Assembly (NCBI RefSeq): GCF_022179765.1
Contig: NZ_BPRE01000008.1
Coordinates: 62,001-126,000 of the forward strand
DNA length: 64,000 nt
Reading direction: 5' to 3'
From: Methylorubrum suomiense
GTDB lineage: Bacteria > Pseudomonadota > Alphaproteobacteria > Rhizobiales > Beijerinckiaceae
Below, one piece after another: positions 17,018 through 25,535 of the stretch (position 1 is the stretch's first letter; every line of letters begins with the position of its first letter). The translations under genes and the position numbers were made by a program. The notes under the pieces are model-generated. The model was not told the DNA's origin. It saw only the letters and a list, made by a program, of their open reading frames with translations, and did not search any database.

Positions 17018-17995
17018 TCACCCGTGGAGGGCCGCCTCTTCCTCTTCCTCGCTCGGCATCTCCTCGACGCACTCGCCGCGCCGGTAGCGGGCTTGTATCT
17101 CCGCCGCGCGGCGTGCGGATTGCGCGTGTTTGGGCGAGATCGTCCCACCCGGACCCTGCGCGCCGCCGCGCTTGATCGCGAGCCAATCCGGATCGGCCCA
17201 GCGATCCAGCAACGTCTGGAATGCGGCGAGCCGCTCGGGCTCGAACGGGATGCGAGCGCCCATCATGTCCTTGTAGGGGTGCGGCGGATGGATCGCCGCG
17301 CAGGGGACGAGCCCCGGCGGGATCGGCGTCGTCGCCGCGTGGGTGCGGCCGCCCTTGAGGAGTTTTGGCAGGACGTGGGTGTGCGGCCCCTCGGGACTGG
17401 TGCCGCCGGGACCGGGGATCGGCGAGAACACCTCGATCCGGCCCAAGCGCGCCAGGAACACCCGGTGCGGGCTCAGCCTGACGAGCTGCGGTCCGATCGG
17501 GTTCGAAAGGTCGAACAAGGGTTGCCCCAGTCCCGCCCGCAGGCAAGCGATGGCCTCCGGATCGCGGGTGCGGACACAGGCATCGACGGCCGTCAGACCT
17601 AAGCCCAGATCGAACAGCACCGCATCCCGGTCCTCGGGGCGGGCGGCCGCTTCGTCCGATCCGAGTTCCGTGACGACCGTGCGCCGGCCCATGGCACAGC
17701 GATCTTCGGGCAGGCACAGGGCGACGGCATGGTTCCAGCCCGAGGCGAAGGCAGTCTCGTAGGCCAGGGGCCGCAGCTCCGGCAGGACTTCGAGGGCGAT
17801 GGCACCACGGGCCGTGGCCAGGCCCAGGCGACCGTCGGAGAGAGGGCTCACCGGTTCTTCCGGATCGCGCATGAATTCGGCGATGGCGCCGAAGCTGCCG
17901 AGGCTCCAGGCAGTGCCGGGATCGGCCAGAGCGTCGCGCAGAAGCGCGGCAACGTCCGCCGGATGGGATTCGGCCTGCGAGGCTGCCACCGTCAT
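17018..17995 (-). CDS. Conserved hypothetical protein (325 aa)
   Basis: Soluble 325 aa protein I do not recognise with certainty; it resembles conserved hypotheticals of Methylobacterium and Bradyrhizobium. The N-terminal part has WSLGSFGAIAEFMRDPEEPV and SDGRLGLATARGAIALEV. A central segment has a His-containing GPHTHVLPKLLKGGRTHAAT and PCAAIHPPHPYKDMMG, which could be a metal or cofactor site. The acidic C-terminus (EEMPSEEEEEAALHG) is disordered. It converges on the PQQ-fold gene with 15 bp between stops. No membrane segment or signal peptide. Confidence 0.65.
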   Translation of the reverse strand: MTVAASQAESHPADVAALLRDALADPGTAWSLGSFGAIAEFMRDPEEPVSPLSDGRLGLATARGAIALEVLPELRPLAYETAFASGWNHAVALCLPEDRCAMGRRTVVTELGSDEAAARPEDRDAVLFDLGLGLTAVDACVRTRDPEAIACLRAGLGQPLFDLSNPIGPQLVRLSPHRVFLARLGRIEVFSPIPGPGGTSPEGPHTHVLPKLLKGGRTHAATTPIPPGLVPCAAIHPPHPYKDMMGARIPFEPERLAAFQTLLDRWADPDWLAIKRGGAQGPGGTISPKHAQSARRAAEIQARYRRGECVEEMPSEEEEEAALHG

Positions 17996-18164
17996 TCTCC
18001 TCCCGCCACGCGGCCCGCGCCAGCCCTCGCCGTACCGGTGGCGTGCCCCGGCGCAGTGTGACCGAATAGGCAGCGATCTGCCCGGAACGTGGGCAGATAT
18101 GCTGCGTTGCCTGCACGATCCGAAGTATCGGCTTTGCTCATCATCTTACAGGAAGTGAGAACGA

Positions 18165-18365
18165 ATGCGCGACCACAGCCAATCGATCGGCCGCCTTTCT
18201 TCATCTTCGCCGAAGCGGAATGGCCGTCCCGCCGCGTCGGCTCACCGTTTGTCGGGCCTCAACAAAGCGTCGGCGGCGAGCGGGAAGACGCCCGGCCCGG
18301 CGCCGGAAACCGGCCGCGTCGTGGCGCCGACGAGCGATTTCGAGGGATTCGGCTCCTTCAGCTAA
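18165..18365 (+). CDS. Possible small basic protein (66 aa)
   Basis: Short frame with a fair SD (CAGGAAGTGAG, 8 bp before the ATG). It encodes a Ser/Arg/Pro/Ala-rich, probably disordered peptide ending SDFEGFGSFS. No homology is recognised. The RBS and a downstream hairpin (18382-18420) favour expression; its low complexity argues against it. Confidence 0.35.
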   Translation: MRDHSQSIGRLSSSSPKRNGRPAASAHRLSGLNKASAASGKTPGPAPETGRVVAPTSDFEGFGSFS

Positions 18366-18381
18366 GCAGAACCGAGTTGTG

Positions 18382-18420
18382 GCGGCCGCTCATTCCTGGC
18401 CAGGACTGGGGAGCGGCCGC
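18382..18420. terminator. GCGGCCGCTC hairpin
   Basis: Perfect 10 bp inverted repeat GCGGCCGCTC / GAGCGGCCGC separated by 19 bases, after the stop of the 66 aa frame and overlapping the stop of the minus-strand 41 aa frame. Confidence 0.5.
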
Positions 18421-18515
18421 AATCCGGTGACGAAGTTCCAGCGCCACCCCACCAGCACGACGAAGCCGGAAAAGAGGGTGGCGGAAGCCATGACGGCGAG
18501 GGCTGCGTGATCCAT
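18390..18515 (-). CDS. Small single-pass membrane protein (41 aa)
   Basis: Short minus-strand frame. It reads MDHAALAVMASATLFSGFVV followed by LVGWRWNFVTG and a polar tail ending PSPGQE. One hydrophobic helix (about residues 5-24) followed by WRW at the membrane interface is typical of genuine small membrane proteins. The SD is weak. The stop codon lies inside a perfect hairpin. Function unknown. Confidence 0.45.
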   Translation of the reverse strand: MDHAALAVMASATLFSGFVVLVGWRWNFVTGLRPLPSPGQE

Positions 18516-18580
18516 GTCCGGCCGCTTAACGGTGCCGGACTGGCCCCGCCACCGTGCGATCCGCCGCAGCGACCACGTGA

Positions 18581-18614
18581 AACCCGCCTGTTGCCCTTCG
18601 GCAGCAGGCGGGTT
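18581..18614. terminator. Strong bidirectional terminator
   Basis: Stem of 15 bp AACCCGCCTGTTGCC / GGCAGCAGGCGGGTT (one G-T pair) with a CTTC loop, followed by TCGCGTTT. It serves the leftward gene at 18663 and anything read through from the left. Confidence 0.8.
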
Positions 18615-18662
18615 CGCGTTTGAGCGCCTTCCCGCGCGCGGTCTCAGAAAGGGTCGTTGGGC

Positions 18663-19193
18663 TCAGCCCTGACCGCCGAAGCCCAATCCACGGATGATGT
18701 CGCCGATCGGGTCGACGCGCTTCGTCTCGGTCGGCGCCTGAGCCGGCACCGATGGCGGCGAGGCAGCGTTCGTCGCCGATTCCCGTGATTCGAGGGTGGC
18801 ATGGCGGCTGCGAACCGGCCGCTGGGCCGCCTTACGCCTCTGTGCCGACGCCGATTTCCGTGCGGCGCCCGGCACATCCCGCTCCAGCTTCTGGGCCGCG
18901 ACCGGTGCAAGGGCTTGGGACATCGATTGAGCCGGGGGCACCGATACCTCGGCGGGCTTCGCGCCCACTGTCTCGGGACGGGTCTGCGCAACCTCCGTCG
19001 CTGGTACGCTCTGCTGGCGCATCGGCGGGTTCACCCAGGCCGTCTGCTCGGCCTGCGTATCGAGACTGGCCACCGCCCGCTCCGGACGCGGCGTCGACGC
19101 GGCGAAGGGACCCGCGTGCATGATCTGGGCGGCCAGAACCAGCGCGGATATTGCAGCGGCGGTCACGCCGAGGGTGGACTTGTAGTGTTCCAT
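18663..19193 (-). CDS. Membrane-anchored or exported Pro/Ala-rich hypothetical protein
   Basis: Unrecognised 176 aa protein. The N-terminus MEHYKSTLGVTAAAISALVL has one hydrophobic helix (about 8-26) that could be an anchor or signal. The remainder is low-complexity (Gln/Pro/Thr/Ala) with a basic patch (SASAQRRKAAQRPVRSRH) and a C-terminal RVDPIGDIIRGLGFGGQG, possibly an amphipathic element. The start at 19193 places the hydrophobic segment correctly; an in-frame ATG at 19271 adds a charged leader. Confidence 0.55.
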   Translation of the reverse strand: MEHYKSTLGVTAAAISALVLAAQIMHAGPFAASTPRPERAVASLDTQAEQTAWVNPPMRQQSVPATEVAQTRPETVGAKPAEVSVPPAQSMSQALAPVAAQKLERDVPGAARKSASAQRRKAAQRPVRSRHATLESRESATNAASPPSVPAQAPTETKRVDPIGDIIRGLGFGGQG

Positions 19194-19516
19194 GCTTGCA
19201 GAACGTATCGCCAAGCTTATCGTTCCGCTTCGCCCGGCCTTCCATTGCATGGTTTCGTCGCGGATGGGCAAGGCGAGATCGGGTGCGATCGCTTCGCATG
19301 GCGCCCGGAGCCATCGGCGTGAACCGGAATTGCTGCGTACAAAACGACTTCGGCTTCGCCGCGATCAGGTCGCGTGAAGCCGAAGGATGGTCATTGAGAT
19401 GACAGAGCGAATGCTGTCCGGTGCTTTCCCGATCCTGGGATAGCAGGCGTTGGGGAGTAAATTCCGGACAGGCTGCAATCCTCGGCGAAGCGGGTCTCCG
19501 CCTCGTCGGGACGCCC
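19194..19516. other. 323 bp intergenic stretch with a compound hairpin
   Basis: No gene seen. It holds the promoter of the leftward gene at 19193 and, at 19348-19385, a long compound hairpin. Nothing else is recognised. Confidence 0.45.
19348..19385 (-). terminator. Compound hairpin downstream of ssb
   Basis: Outer 10 bp stem CTTCGGCTTC / GAAGCCGAAG encloses an inner CGCGA-TCAGG-TCGCG hairpin. It lies 131 bp beyond the ssb stop, on the side that ssb transcription reaches. It may be the ssb terminator or a structured RNA element. Confidence 0.45.
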
Positions 19517-20062
19517 CTAGAACGGGATGTCGTCGTCGAGGTCGTAGTTCGGCTTGCCGCCGCCCCCGCCACCGCCGGAAGGCCGACGGTCGCCGCCGCC
19601 CGAGGATCGACCCGAGCCGTACTCGTCGCGCCCGCCACGATCACCGCCGCGGCTGATCTGGCCGCCACCCTGATCATCCTCACCCGCGAAGTCGCCGCCA
19701 CCCCCGCCGCCGCGACCGTCGAGAATCGTCATCTCGCCGCGGAAGCGCTGCAGCACGACTTCGGTGGTGTATTTCTCCGCGCCGGACTGATCGGTCCACT
19801 TGCGGGTCTGAAGCTGACCCTCGATGTAGACCTTCGATCCTTTGCGCAGATACTGTTCCGCCACGCGGGCGAGATTGTCGTTGTAGATCACGACCGAGTG
19901 CCACTCGGTCTTTTCTTTGCGCTCGCCCGACGCCTTGTCCTTCCAGGACTCCGACGTCGCGATGCGCAGATTGACCACGGGGTCGCCCGAGGACAGGCGC
20001 CGCGTCTCGGGATCGCGCCCGAGATTGCCGACGAGGATCACCTTGTTGACGCTGCCCGCCAT
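19517..20062 (-). CDS. ssb: Single-stranded DNA-binding protein
   Basis: Replication and repair protein that coats ssDNA and recruits partners through its C-terminal tip. It has 181 aa, normal for alphaproteobacterial SSB. The N-terminal OB fold (residues 1-115) starts [20 protein letters not shown] and has the conserved WHSVVIYN and [15 protein letters not shown] segments. A Gly/Arg/Asp-rich disordered linker leads to the invariant acidic tip DLDDDIPF. In many Rhizobiales ssb sits near uvrA and gyrA; those genes are not seen here. Confidence 0.97.
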   Translation of the reverse strand: MAGSVNKVILVGNLGRDPETRRLSSGDPVVNLRIATSESWKDKASGERKEKTEWHSVVIYNDNLARVAEQYLRKGSKVYIEGQLQTRKWTDQSGAEKYTTEVVLQRFRGEMTILDGRGGGGGGDFAGEDDQGGGQISRGGDRGGRDEYGSGRSSGGGDRRPSGGGGGGGKPNYDLDDDIPF

Positions 20063-20343
20063 CTCACTCTCTCCATTCGATCCGATCTCACAGGGCCTCT
20101 CTCGCCCGCGATGGCCTGGACCTTGGCGATCCTGCCTCTCCGGAGCAAGCCGTCCGCACCGCTTGTGCCCACTTCACACCGCCGGGCCGCAGCGCATCAC
20201 GATGTTCTATCTTTGTTCTGATCGCTGAGCAAGGCATTGAGCGACGTGACAGCCTCTTGTCACACCGACGCCTGGCATCGCGTCCCCCACGGAAGTGCGC
20301 GGTTCGAGCCCTGCGCCCTCCTATGGGGATCGGTGATCACGGC

Positions 20344-21360
20344 TCACGACACCTTCACCACCAGCTTGCCGAAATTGGCGCCCCGCAGCATCCCGATGAA
20401 GGCGGCCGGAGCCTTCTCCAGCCCCTCGACCATATCCTCGCGAGCCGTGACCCGACCGGCTTTCAGCCAACCGCCGACATCGCGCAGGAAGCCGTCATGC
20501 AACTCCGCGAAATCCCAGACGATGAAGCCGCGAAGCGTCAGGCGCTTGGTGAGCACCGCGCGCATGAGGGTCGGGGATCGGTCCGGCCCCGGCGGCAGCT
20601 CGCTCATGTTATAGCCGGAGACGAGGCCGCAGACCGGGATGCGAGCGAAGTCGTTGAGGAGCGGAAGCACCGCGTCGAACACTGCCCCGCCGACATTCTC
20701 GAAATACACGTCGATTCCGCGCGGGCAGGCACGGGCGAGCGCCTCGGGGAAGTCGGGTGCGCGGTGATCGACCGCCGCATCGAAGCCGAGCGTCTCGGTG
20801 AGATACGCGCATTTCTCCGGTCCGCCCGCGATGCCGACGCTTCGCGCACCCTTGATCCGGGCGATCTGACCGACCAGCGAACCGACCGGGCCGGCGGCGG
20901 CGGCGACCGCGACGGTCTCGCCCGCCTGCGGGCGCCCGATCTCCAGAAGACCGGCATAGGCGGTCATCCCCGGCATGCCCAGCACTCCGAGGAAGGCGCT
21001 CGGTGCGCCGTCGGCCGGATCGAGTTTTTGCAGGCCGCGCCCGTCCGATACGAGATAGTCCTGCCAGCCGGCAGGGCTCAGCACGAGATCGCCGACCGCG
21101 AAGGCCGGATGGTGGGACGCCTCCACCGCGCTCACGGCTTGGCCGACCATCACCTCGCCGATCTCCACCGGCTTGGCATAGGATTTCGCCGCGCTCATGC
21201 GCCCGCGCATGTAGGGGTCGAGGGAGAGAAAGCGGGTGCGCAGCAGGACTTCGCCATCCCGCAGCGCGTTGACGCGGTTCTCCTCCAGGCGGAAATGCTC
21301 CGGCTTCGGTTCGCCGTGCGGCCGTGAAGCCAGGACGATCCGGCGGTTGACGACGGTCAT
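20344..21360 (-). CDS. NADP-dependent oxidoreductase, CurA/zinc-independent MDR type
   Basis: Cytosolic 338 aa reductase of the leukotriene-B4-dehydrogenase/CurA subgroup, which reduces alpha,beta-unsaturated ketones with NADPH. Typical motifs: NRRIVLASRPHGEP at the N-terminus, SLDPYMRGRM, GMPGMTAYAGLLEIG, the nucleotide motif AAAGPVGSLVGQIARIKGAR and FENVGGAVFDAVLPLLN. No zinc-ligand cysteines, as expected. The start at 21360 gives the family N-terminus; the longer in-frame start at 21513 overlaps the divergent DUF4174 gene. Confidence 0.92.
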   Translation of the reverse strand: MTVVNRRIVLASRPHGEPKPEHFRLEENRVNALRDGEVLLRTRFLSLDPYMRGRMSAAKSYAKPVEIGEVMVGQAVSAVEASHHPAFAVGDLVLSPAGWQDYLVSDGRGLQKLDPADGAPSAFLGVLGMPGMTAYAGLLEIGRPQAGETVAVAAAAGPVGSLVGQIARIKGARSVGIAGGPEKCAYLTETLGFDAAVDHRAPDFPEALARACPRGIDVYFENVGGAVFDAVLPLLNDFARIPVCGLVSGYNMSELPPGPDRSPTLMRAVLTKRLTLRGFIVWDFAELHDGFLRDVGGWLKAGRVTAREDMVEGLEKAPAAFIGMLRGANFGKLVVKVS

Positions 21361-21438
21361 GAGCGTCTCCGGGTGGGGAAGGGGAACCGGGCAGATGGGT
21401 CGCACGTCGTTTCCGGCAATGTGGCCGGGAGAGATGCG

Positions 21439-21843
21439 GTGGTGTGGAAGCGCGCGGGCCTCGCGATGATGGCAATGATCCTGGGGACCGGAGCATCGGC
21501 TATCGAGAGCCATCCGCTGTCACGCTATGCCGGGACCTCGCGGGTGCTGGTTTTGGCGGCGCCCGATGCCCGCAATGATCGACTGTCGGCCCAACGTCAG
21601 GCCCTGGCTTCGGCCCGAACAGGAGCGTCGGAACGTGATCTCGTGGTCGTCGAGGCGGTCGGCGACGGGCCGGAAGCGGCAGCGATCCGACGGGCGCTCG
21701 GGCTCCCGGCGGATGCGTTCCGCGCCGTGTTGGTGGGCAAGGATGGCGGGGCGAAGCTCACGTCGGCGGAGCCGATACCACCCCAGACGCTGTTCTCGAC
21801 CATCGACGCCATGCCGATGCGGCGTAACGAGATGCGGCGGTGA
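21439..21843 (+). CDS. DUF4174-domain protein, probably exported
   Basis: Protein of about 134 aa. A short hydrophobic N-terminus (AGLAMMAMILGTGASA) looks like a signal peptide. The DUF4174 signatures are LSRYAGTSRVLVLAAPD, ERDLVVVEAVGD, FRAVLVGKDGGAKL and the C-terminal IDAMPMRRNEMRR. Family function is unknown; the fold is thioredoxin-like. Start choice is uncertain: GTG at 21439 or 21442 follows GGGAGAG, and an ATG at 21466 would shorten the signal. Convergent with the Gly/Tyr-rich gene through a shared terminator. Confidence 0.75.
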   Translation: MVWKRAGLAMMAMILGTGASAIESHPLSRYAGTSRVLVLAAPDARNDRLSAQRQALASARTGASERDLVVVEAVGDGPEAAAIRRALGLPADAFRAVLVGKDGGAKLTSAEPIPPQTLFSTIDAMPMRRNEMRR

Positions 21844-21883
21844 CACGCTCGCTCGGATCGCGGGACCTGTGCCAGTAAGCAAA

Positions 21884-21904
21884 GGGGCCGCCCGCGGCGG
21901 CCCC
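21884..21904. terminator. Bidirectional terminator
   Basis: Perfect 9 bp stem GGGGCCGCC-CGC-GGCGGCCCC midway between convergent stops at 21843 and 21931. Confidence 0.8.
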
Positions 21905-21930
21905 TCCCGGTCAATCATTCGTTTCGACGG

Positions 21931-22425
21931 TCAGTAACAGCGCTCGACCAGCACCCGGCGCGGTCCGTAAGGCGTCCAGCGCACCCGCTCCACGGTGTAG
22001 CAGCCGCCGCCGTAATAATAGGGGTCGTAGCCGACGGTGGAGTAGCCGTAGGGACCGCCGTAATAGCCGCCATATCCACCGTAATAGCCGGCGCCCAGAG
22101 CTGCACCGGTCGCGAGGCCGAGACCGAGACCGAGCCCCACTCCGCCATAACCGCCACGGCGCCAGCCATATCCGCCGCCCCGCCAGCCATAGCCACCGTA
22201 ACGCGGGCCGAAGCCGGCCGCCCGATATCCGCCGAAGCCACCGCCGAAGCGGCCGAACCCGCCGCCGAAGCGCCCTCCGCCGAACCCGCCGCCCCGGAAG
22301 CCGCCGAAGCCGCCACCGTGAAAACCACCGCCATGGAAACCGCCGAAGCCGCGGGCATCGGCGGTCGCCGGGATCATCGCCAGCGCGCCGGCCATCGCGG
22401 CCGATGCCAGAACAATCCGTTTCAT
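21931..22425 (-). CDS. Exported Gly/Tyr/Phe-rich protein
   Basis: Low-complexity exported protein of 164 aa. Sec signal MKRIVLASAAMAGALAMIPATADA, then many GGF, GGY and FHGGG repeats, a hydrophobic Gly-rich segment (GVGLGLGLGLATGAALGAG) and a Tyr/Gly region. It ends in CYTVERVRWTPYGPRRVLVERCY with a probable C-terminal disulfide. Similar proteins are widespread in Rhizobiales and of unknown role; envelope or surface localisation is inferred from composition. Confidence 0.75.
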   Translation of the reverse strand: MKRIVLASAAMAGALAMIPATADARGFGGFHGGGFHGGGFGGFRGGGFGGGRFGGGFGRFGGGFGGYRAAGFGPRYGGYGWRGGGYGWRRGGYGGVGLGLGLGLATGAALGAGYYGGYGGYYGGPYGYSTVGYDPYYYGGGCYTVERVRWTPYGPRRVLVERCY

Positions 22426-22737
22426 CGAACCATCTCCAACAGAGAGAAAGCTCCCCCGTGCGCTCAGAACGTCCGGGATCGAAAGAGGGTTCATGCGACC
22501 TCTGGTCCCAAACCGGTGAGGGCGGGATGAAGTCGACGCGTTCCTCGTGCGCCTCCAGCCCGACGGTGCGGCTTGAATGCTGCCATGCTTTCGGGCGAGA
22601 GGGGCGTCCGTGGTCGATTCGCTGGCAAATCCTCGTTTACCGGACCTCGGGAGCGAGGTCTCGCCAGTGATATCCGGCGGCTCCGTCTCGCCGGGACGAA
22701 AAGAGGCCGCTCCACCGACAGGGACCGTGCTGGAACC
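22426..22737. other. 312 bp divergent promoter region
   Basis: No gene seen. It separates the leftward Gly/Tyr-rich gene from the rightward phosphodiester-glycosidase-like gene. A hairpin-capable GACCTCGGGAGCGAGGTC lies near 22643-22660. Nothing else is recognised. Confidence 0.4.
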
Positions 22738-23508
22738 GTGACCGTGACGCTTCGCCTTCCGCTTCTCGCCCTGTGCCTTCTGCTGTCCGGTCCGAGCACG
22801 GACCGCGCCTTTGCGGAGCCGGCGCCCGCCGCGACGGGGAAGGGGCCCTGCCGGGCCGTGGAGGCCGAGGGGCAGCCCTACACCATCTGCACCGTCGATC
22901 TGCGGCGCGAGCGGGTACGGCTCTTCTGGCTCGGGCCGGACGGGCTGCCCTATTCCTCCCTCGGCAATCTCGCCGATCGGCAGGGTGCCCGCCTCAGCTT
23001 CGCGATGAATGCCGGCATGTACGACAAGGGACAGGCGCCGGTCGGGCTCTACGTCGAGGAGAGTCGCGAGCTGAAGGGCGTCTCGACTGCCAACGGGCCG
23101 GGCAATTTCCATCTCAAGCCGAACGGCATCTTCTACGTGAAGGGTGACCGGGCCGGCGTGATGGACACCGCGCGCTACCTGAAAGCCAAGCCGGCACCCG
23201 ATTTCGCCACGCAATCGGGGCCGATGCTGGTGATCGAGGGCAAGATCCACCCCAAGATCTCTACGGACGGCCCGAGCCAGAAGATCCGCAACGGGGTCGG
23301 CGTGCGCGACGATGGGCGTGTCGCCGTCTTCGCGATCTCCGAACAGCCCGTGACCTTCGGGGCCTTCGCGCGGCTGTTCAAGGACGAGCTCGGTTGCCGC
23401 AACGCCCTGTTCCTCGACGGCAGCGTCTCGAGCCTCTACGCCCCCGGCCTGGGACGCTCGGATCTGAGCCGACCGCTCGGTCCGCTGGTGGGCGCGGTGG
23501 CGAAGTAA
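22738..23508 (+). CDS. Exported phosphodiester glycosidase family protein (DUF2233/NAGPA-like)
   Basis: Predicted periplasmic protein of about 256 aa. Signal-like TLRLPLLALCLLLSGPSTDRAFA is followed by a domain with the family patterns YTICTVDLRRERVRLFW, FAMNAGMYDKG, LKPNGIFYVKGD, ATQSGPMLVIEGKI, RNGVGVRDDGRVAVFAIS and CRNALFLDGSVSSLYAPGL. The family includes the enzyme that uncovers mannose-6-phosphate and bacterial phosphodiester glycosidases; the bacterial substrate here is unknown. The start is a GTG (22738 or 22744); in-frame upstream ATGs lie in promoter-like sequence. Confidence 0.85.
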   Translation: MTVTLRLPLLALCLLLSGPSTDRAFAEPAPAATGKGPCRAVEAEGQPYTICTVDLRRERVRLFWLGPDGLPYSSLGNLADRQGARLSFAMNAGMYDKGQAPVGLYVEESRELKGVSTANGPGNFHLKPNGIFYVKGDRAGVMDTARYLKAKPAPDFATQSGPMLVIEGKIHPKISTDGPSQKIRNGVGVRDDGRVAVFAISEQPVTFGAFARLFKDELGCRNALFLDGSVSSLYAPGLGRSDLSRPLGPLVGAVAK

Positions 23509-23591
23509 GCCAGCCCCGCCACCGCGTGTCAGTTTCGGTCACCACCATCGGTCGCATGCGGCGGTCCGATGGCGACGACCGGAACGGCGAT

Positions 23592-23611
23592 CCCTGCCGG
23601 AGGCGGCAGGG
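23592..23611. terminator. Bidirectional terminator
   Basis: Perfect 8 bp stem CCCTGCCG-GAGG-CGGCAGGG between convergent genes. On the rightward strand it is followed by GCTTATTTC. Confidence 0.7.
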
Positions 23612-23613
23612 GC

Positions 23614-23805
23614 TTATTTCGTGATCTTGACCGAGACGGGATCGCTCGACGGGAACGTCTCTTCCAGAGCCTCGTCGAGGCGCTCGCTCGCCTTGTCCTG
23701 ACGATTCTCCGGGTTCGACTTGTCGCCCTTGCCGTCCTGGCGGAAGCCGGCGGCCTCGGTGTCGTCCTTCCGGGTCGTGTCGTTCGGATTGGTCTGGTCG
23801 GTCAT
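23614..23805 (-). CDS. Small hydrophilic protein with EETFPSSDP motif
   Basis: Predicted 63 aa disordered hydrophilic protein starting MTDQTNPNDTTRKDDTEAAG. The C-terminal segment RLDEALEETFPSSDPVSVKI is a recurrent motif in small Rhizobiales proteins of unknown function. ATG 23805 is preferred over 23862, whose extension is Arg/Ala-rich. Confidence 0.65.
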   Translation of the reverse strand: MTDQTNPNDTTRKDDTEAAGFRQDGKGDKSNPENRQDKASERLDEALEETFPSSDPVSVKITK

Positions 23806-23978
23806 TTCGCGTCTCGCTCGTGTTCTCAGAGCCGCCCCTCGGGCGGCGGGGATGCTGACCAACGCGACGGACGCGCCCGGTGTTTCGTCTACCGGGCGGA
23901 TTGCCGGTGACCCGTTTACCGAACGGCAGGTGATCGTCCCGCACCATCCGGCCCGGTGGCCGGCAGCGGAGCGCGCCC

Positions 23979-25250
23979 ATGCACGTCGTGATCCTGGCCG
24001 AATTCGCCGCAGCCAGCGGCGGCGCCGAGAAGGTGGCCGTCGAATCCGCCCGTGGCCTCGCCGAAGCCGGTGCCCGCGTCACCTATATCCAGGCGGTGGA
24101 CGGACCGGTCGATCCGCTCCTCGACCATCCCCGCTTGCGCCGCGTCGCTCTCGCCCTGCCCGACGTGTGGTCGCTGCCCGCATGGCGCGGGGCAGTGACG
24201 GGGATCTGGAACGCCGAGGCGGCGCGGCGGCTCGCGGCGGCGCTCGATGCGCTGCCGGAACCCGTCGATTGTCTGCATCTCCACCAGTGGAGCCGCGCCT
24301 TCTCGCCCGCCGTGCTGCCGGTGCTGCTCGCCCGGCCCGCACCGCTGGTGCTGACCCTGCATGATTACTTCCTGGCCTGCCCGAACGGCGTCTATTACCG
24401 CTTCGACCGGGACGAGCCCTGCACCGTCTCGCCGATGTCGATGTCGTGCCTCGCCGCGCCCTGCGATCCCAAGAGCCGCCTGCACAAGGCGGTGCGGGTC
24501 GGGCGCGCCGCCTCGCTGCGGATCGCCCGGGGCCGCGAGAGCCTCGACGTCATCCACGTCTGCGATGGAAGCCTTGCCCGAATGACGGGATGGCTCGGAA
24601 CCGAGCGGCTTCGCCATCACCGCATCGACAACCCCGTGCGGGTCGTCCACGGCGCCCCGGCCGAGCCGGCGCGGGGCGATGCGGTCGCCTATATCGGGCG
24701 ATTGACCGTGGAGAAGGGGGCCGATCTCGTGGCCGAGGCGGCCCGCCGCGCGGGATTGCCCGCCCTGTTCGTCGGGGCCGGACCGTTGGCGGAGCCTCTG
24801 CGGGTGCAGGGGGCGGAGGTGATCGGCTGGCGCACGCCCGCCGAAGTCGGGGCCATCCTGCGGGCGCGGGCACGGGCCGTCTGTGCCCCCTCGCGCTGGT
24901 ATGAGACCGGACCGCTCACGATCTACGAGGCCTTGGCGCAGGGAATTCCGGCGATTGCTTCGACCCGCTCCGGGGCCGCCGAGAAGGTGCGCCATGGCGA
25001 GACCGGTCTCGTGATCGAACCGGAGGTCGAGGCACTGGACCAGGCCTTCCGGTTGCTGCGGGACGATGCGGTGGTCGAACGGCTCGGCCGCGCGGCCCAT
25101 GCAGCCTATTGGAAGGCGCCGCCGACCCTCGAAGCACACGCGGATGCTCTGCTTGGCCTGTACCATCGTTTGGCGGATGAATACTTTATGCGGCACTGCA
25201 CCCAAAGCGAGTCGGCCGAAAGAGATCGGACCGTCGCTGCACTGCGATGA
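23979..25250 (+). CDS. Glycosyltransferase family 4 protein
   Basis: Retaining GT-B glycosyltransferase of 423 aa. The N-terminal acceptor domain begins MHVVILAEFAAASGGAEKVA, with LTLHDYFLACPNGVYYRF. The donor domain has AYIGRLTVEKGADL and the E-x7-E region SRWYETGPLTIYEALAQGIP followed by IASTRSGAAEKVRHGETGLV. It likely transfers a sugar to an envelope glycan or exopolysaccharide. It stands alone, about 15 kb from the exopolysaccharide locus. The ATG follows GGAGCGCGCCC. Confidence 0.9.
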   Translation: MHVVILAEFAAASGGAEKVAVESARGLAEAGARVTYIQAVDGPVDPLLDHPRLRRVALALPDVWSLPAWRGAVTGIWNAEAARRLAAALDALPEPVDCLHLHQWSRAFSPAVLPVLLARPAPLVLTLHDYFLACPNGVYYRFDRDEPCTVSPMSMSCLAAPCDPKSRLHKAVRVGRAASLRIARGRESLDVIHVCDGSLARMTGWLGTERLRHHRIDNPVRVVHGAPAEPARGDAVAYIGRLTVEKGADLVAEAARRAGLPALFVGAGPLAEPLRVQGAEVIGWRTPAEVGAILRARARAVCAPSRWYETGPLTIYEALAQGIPAIASTRSGAAEKVRHGETGLVIEPEVEALDQAFRLLRDDAVVERLGRAAHAAYWKAPPTLEAHADALLGLYHRLADEYFMRHCTQSESAERDRTVAALR

Positions 25251-25430
25251 AGGTGGTTTTTGTAGCGTGAATATGGTTTGCGGGGATCCGTATTGACGTT
25301 ATAGTGCTGAGTTGCCCGTGGTTGACACGCAGCGGCACCCGCCGCAGCGATTATCATCTGATATTGCATTTGACTGCATAGCTTGCCGGTAACAAGGAGC
25401 GTTGCTGGTTCGGATACTCGCTTGACTTTC

Positions 25431-25447
25431 ATGTTGCGGTGCAACAT
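25431..25447. promoter_or_regulatory. Perfect palindrome in the phasin promoter (candidate PhaR operator)
   Basis: ATGTTGC-GGT-GCAACAT, 89 bp upstream of the phasin start and directly downstream of a TTGACT -35-like hexamer (25422-25427), so it sits where RNA polymerase binds. PhaR repressors of alphaproteobacterial phasin genes recognise TGC/GCA dyads of this kind; assignment to PhaR is inference. Confidence 0.55.
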
Positions 25448-25535
25448 ATGGGGCGTGGGCCGGTCATCCGAACGGAGACGCCCCGCCGAAAGGGCGGCGC
25501 GCCGACCTCCCGGTCCTGAAAATCAGGAGAGCGTC

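Noticed and set aside
20290..20325. GGTTCGAGCCC resembling a tRNA T-arm
   Set aside because: The flanks do not form a T-stem, and no acceptor, D or anticodon arm could be built around it.
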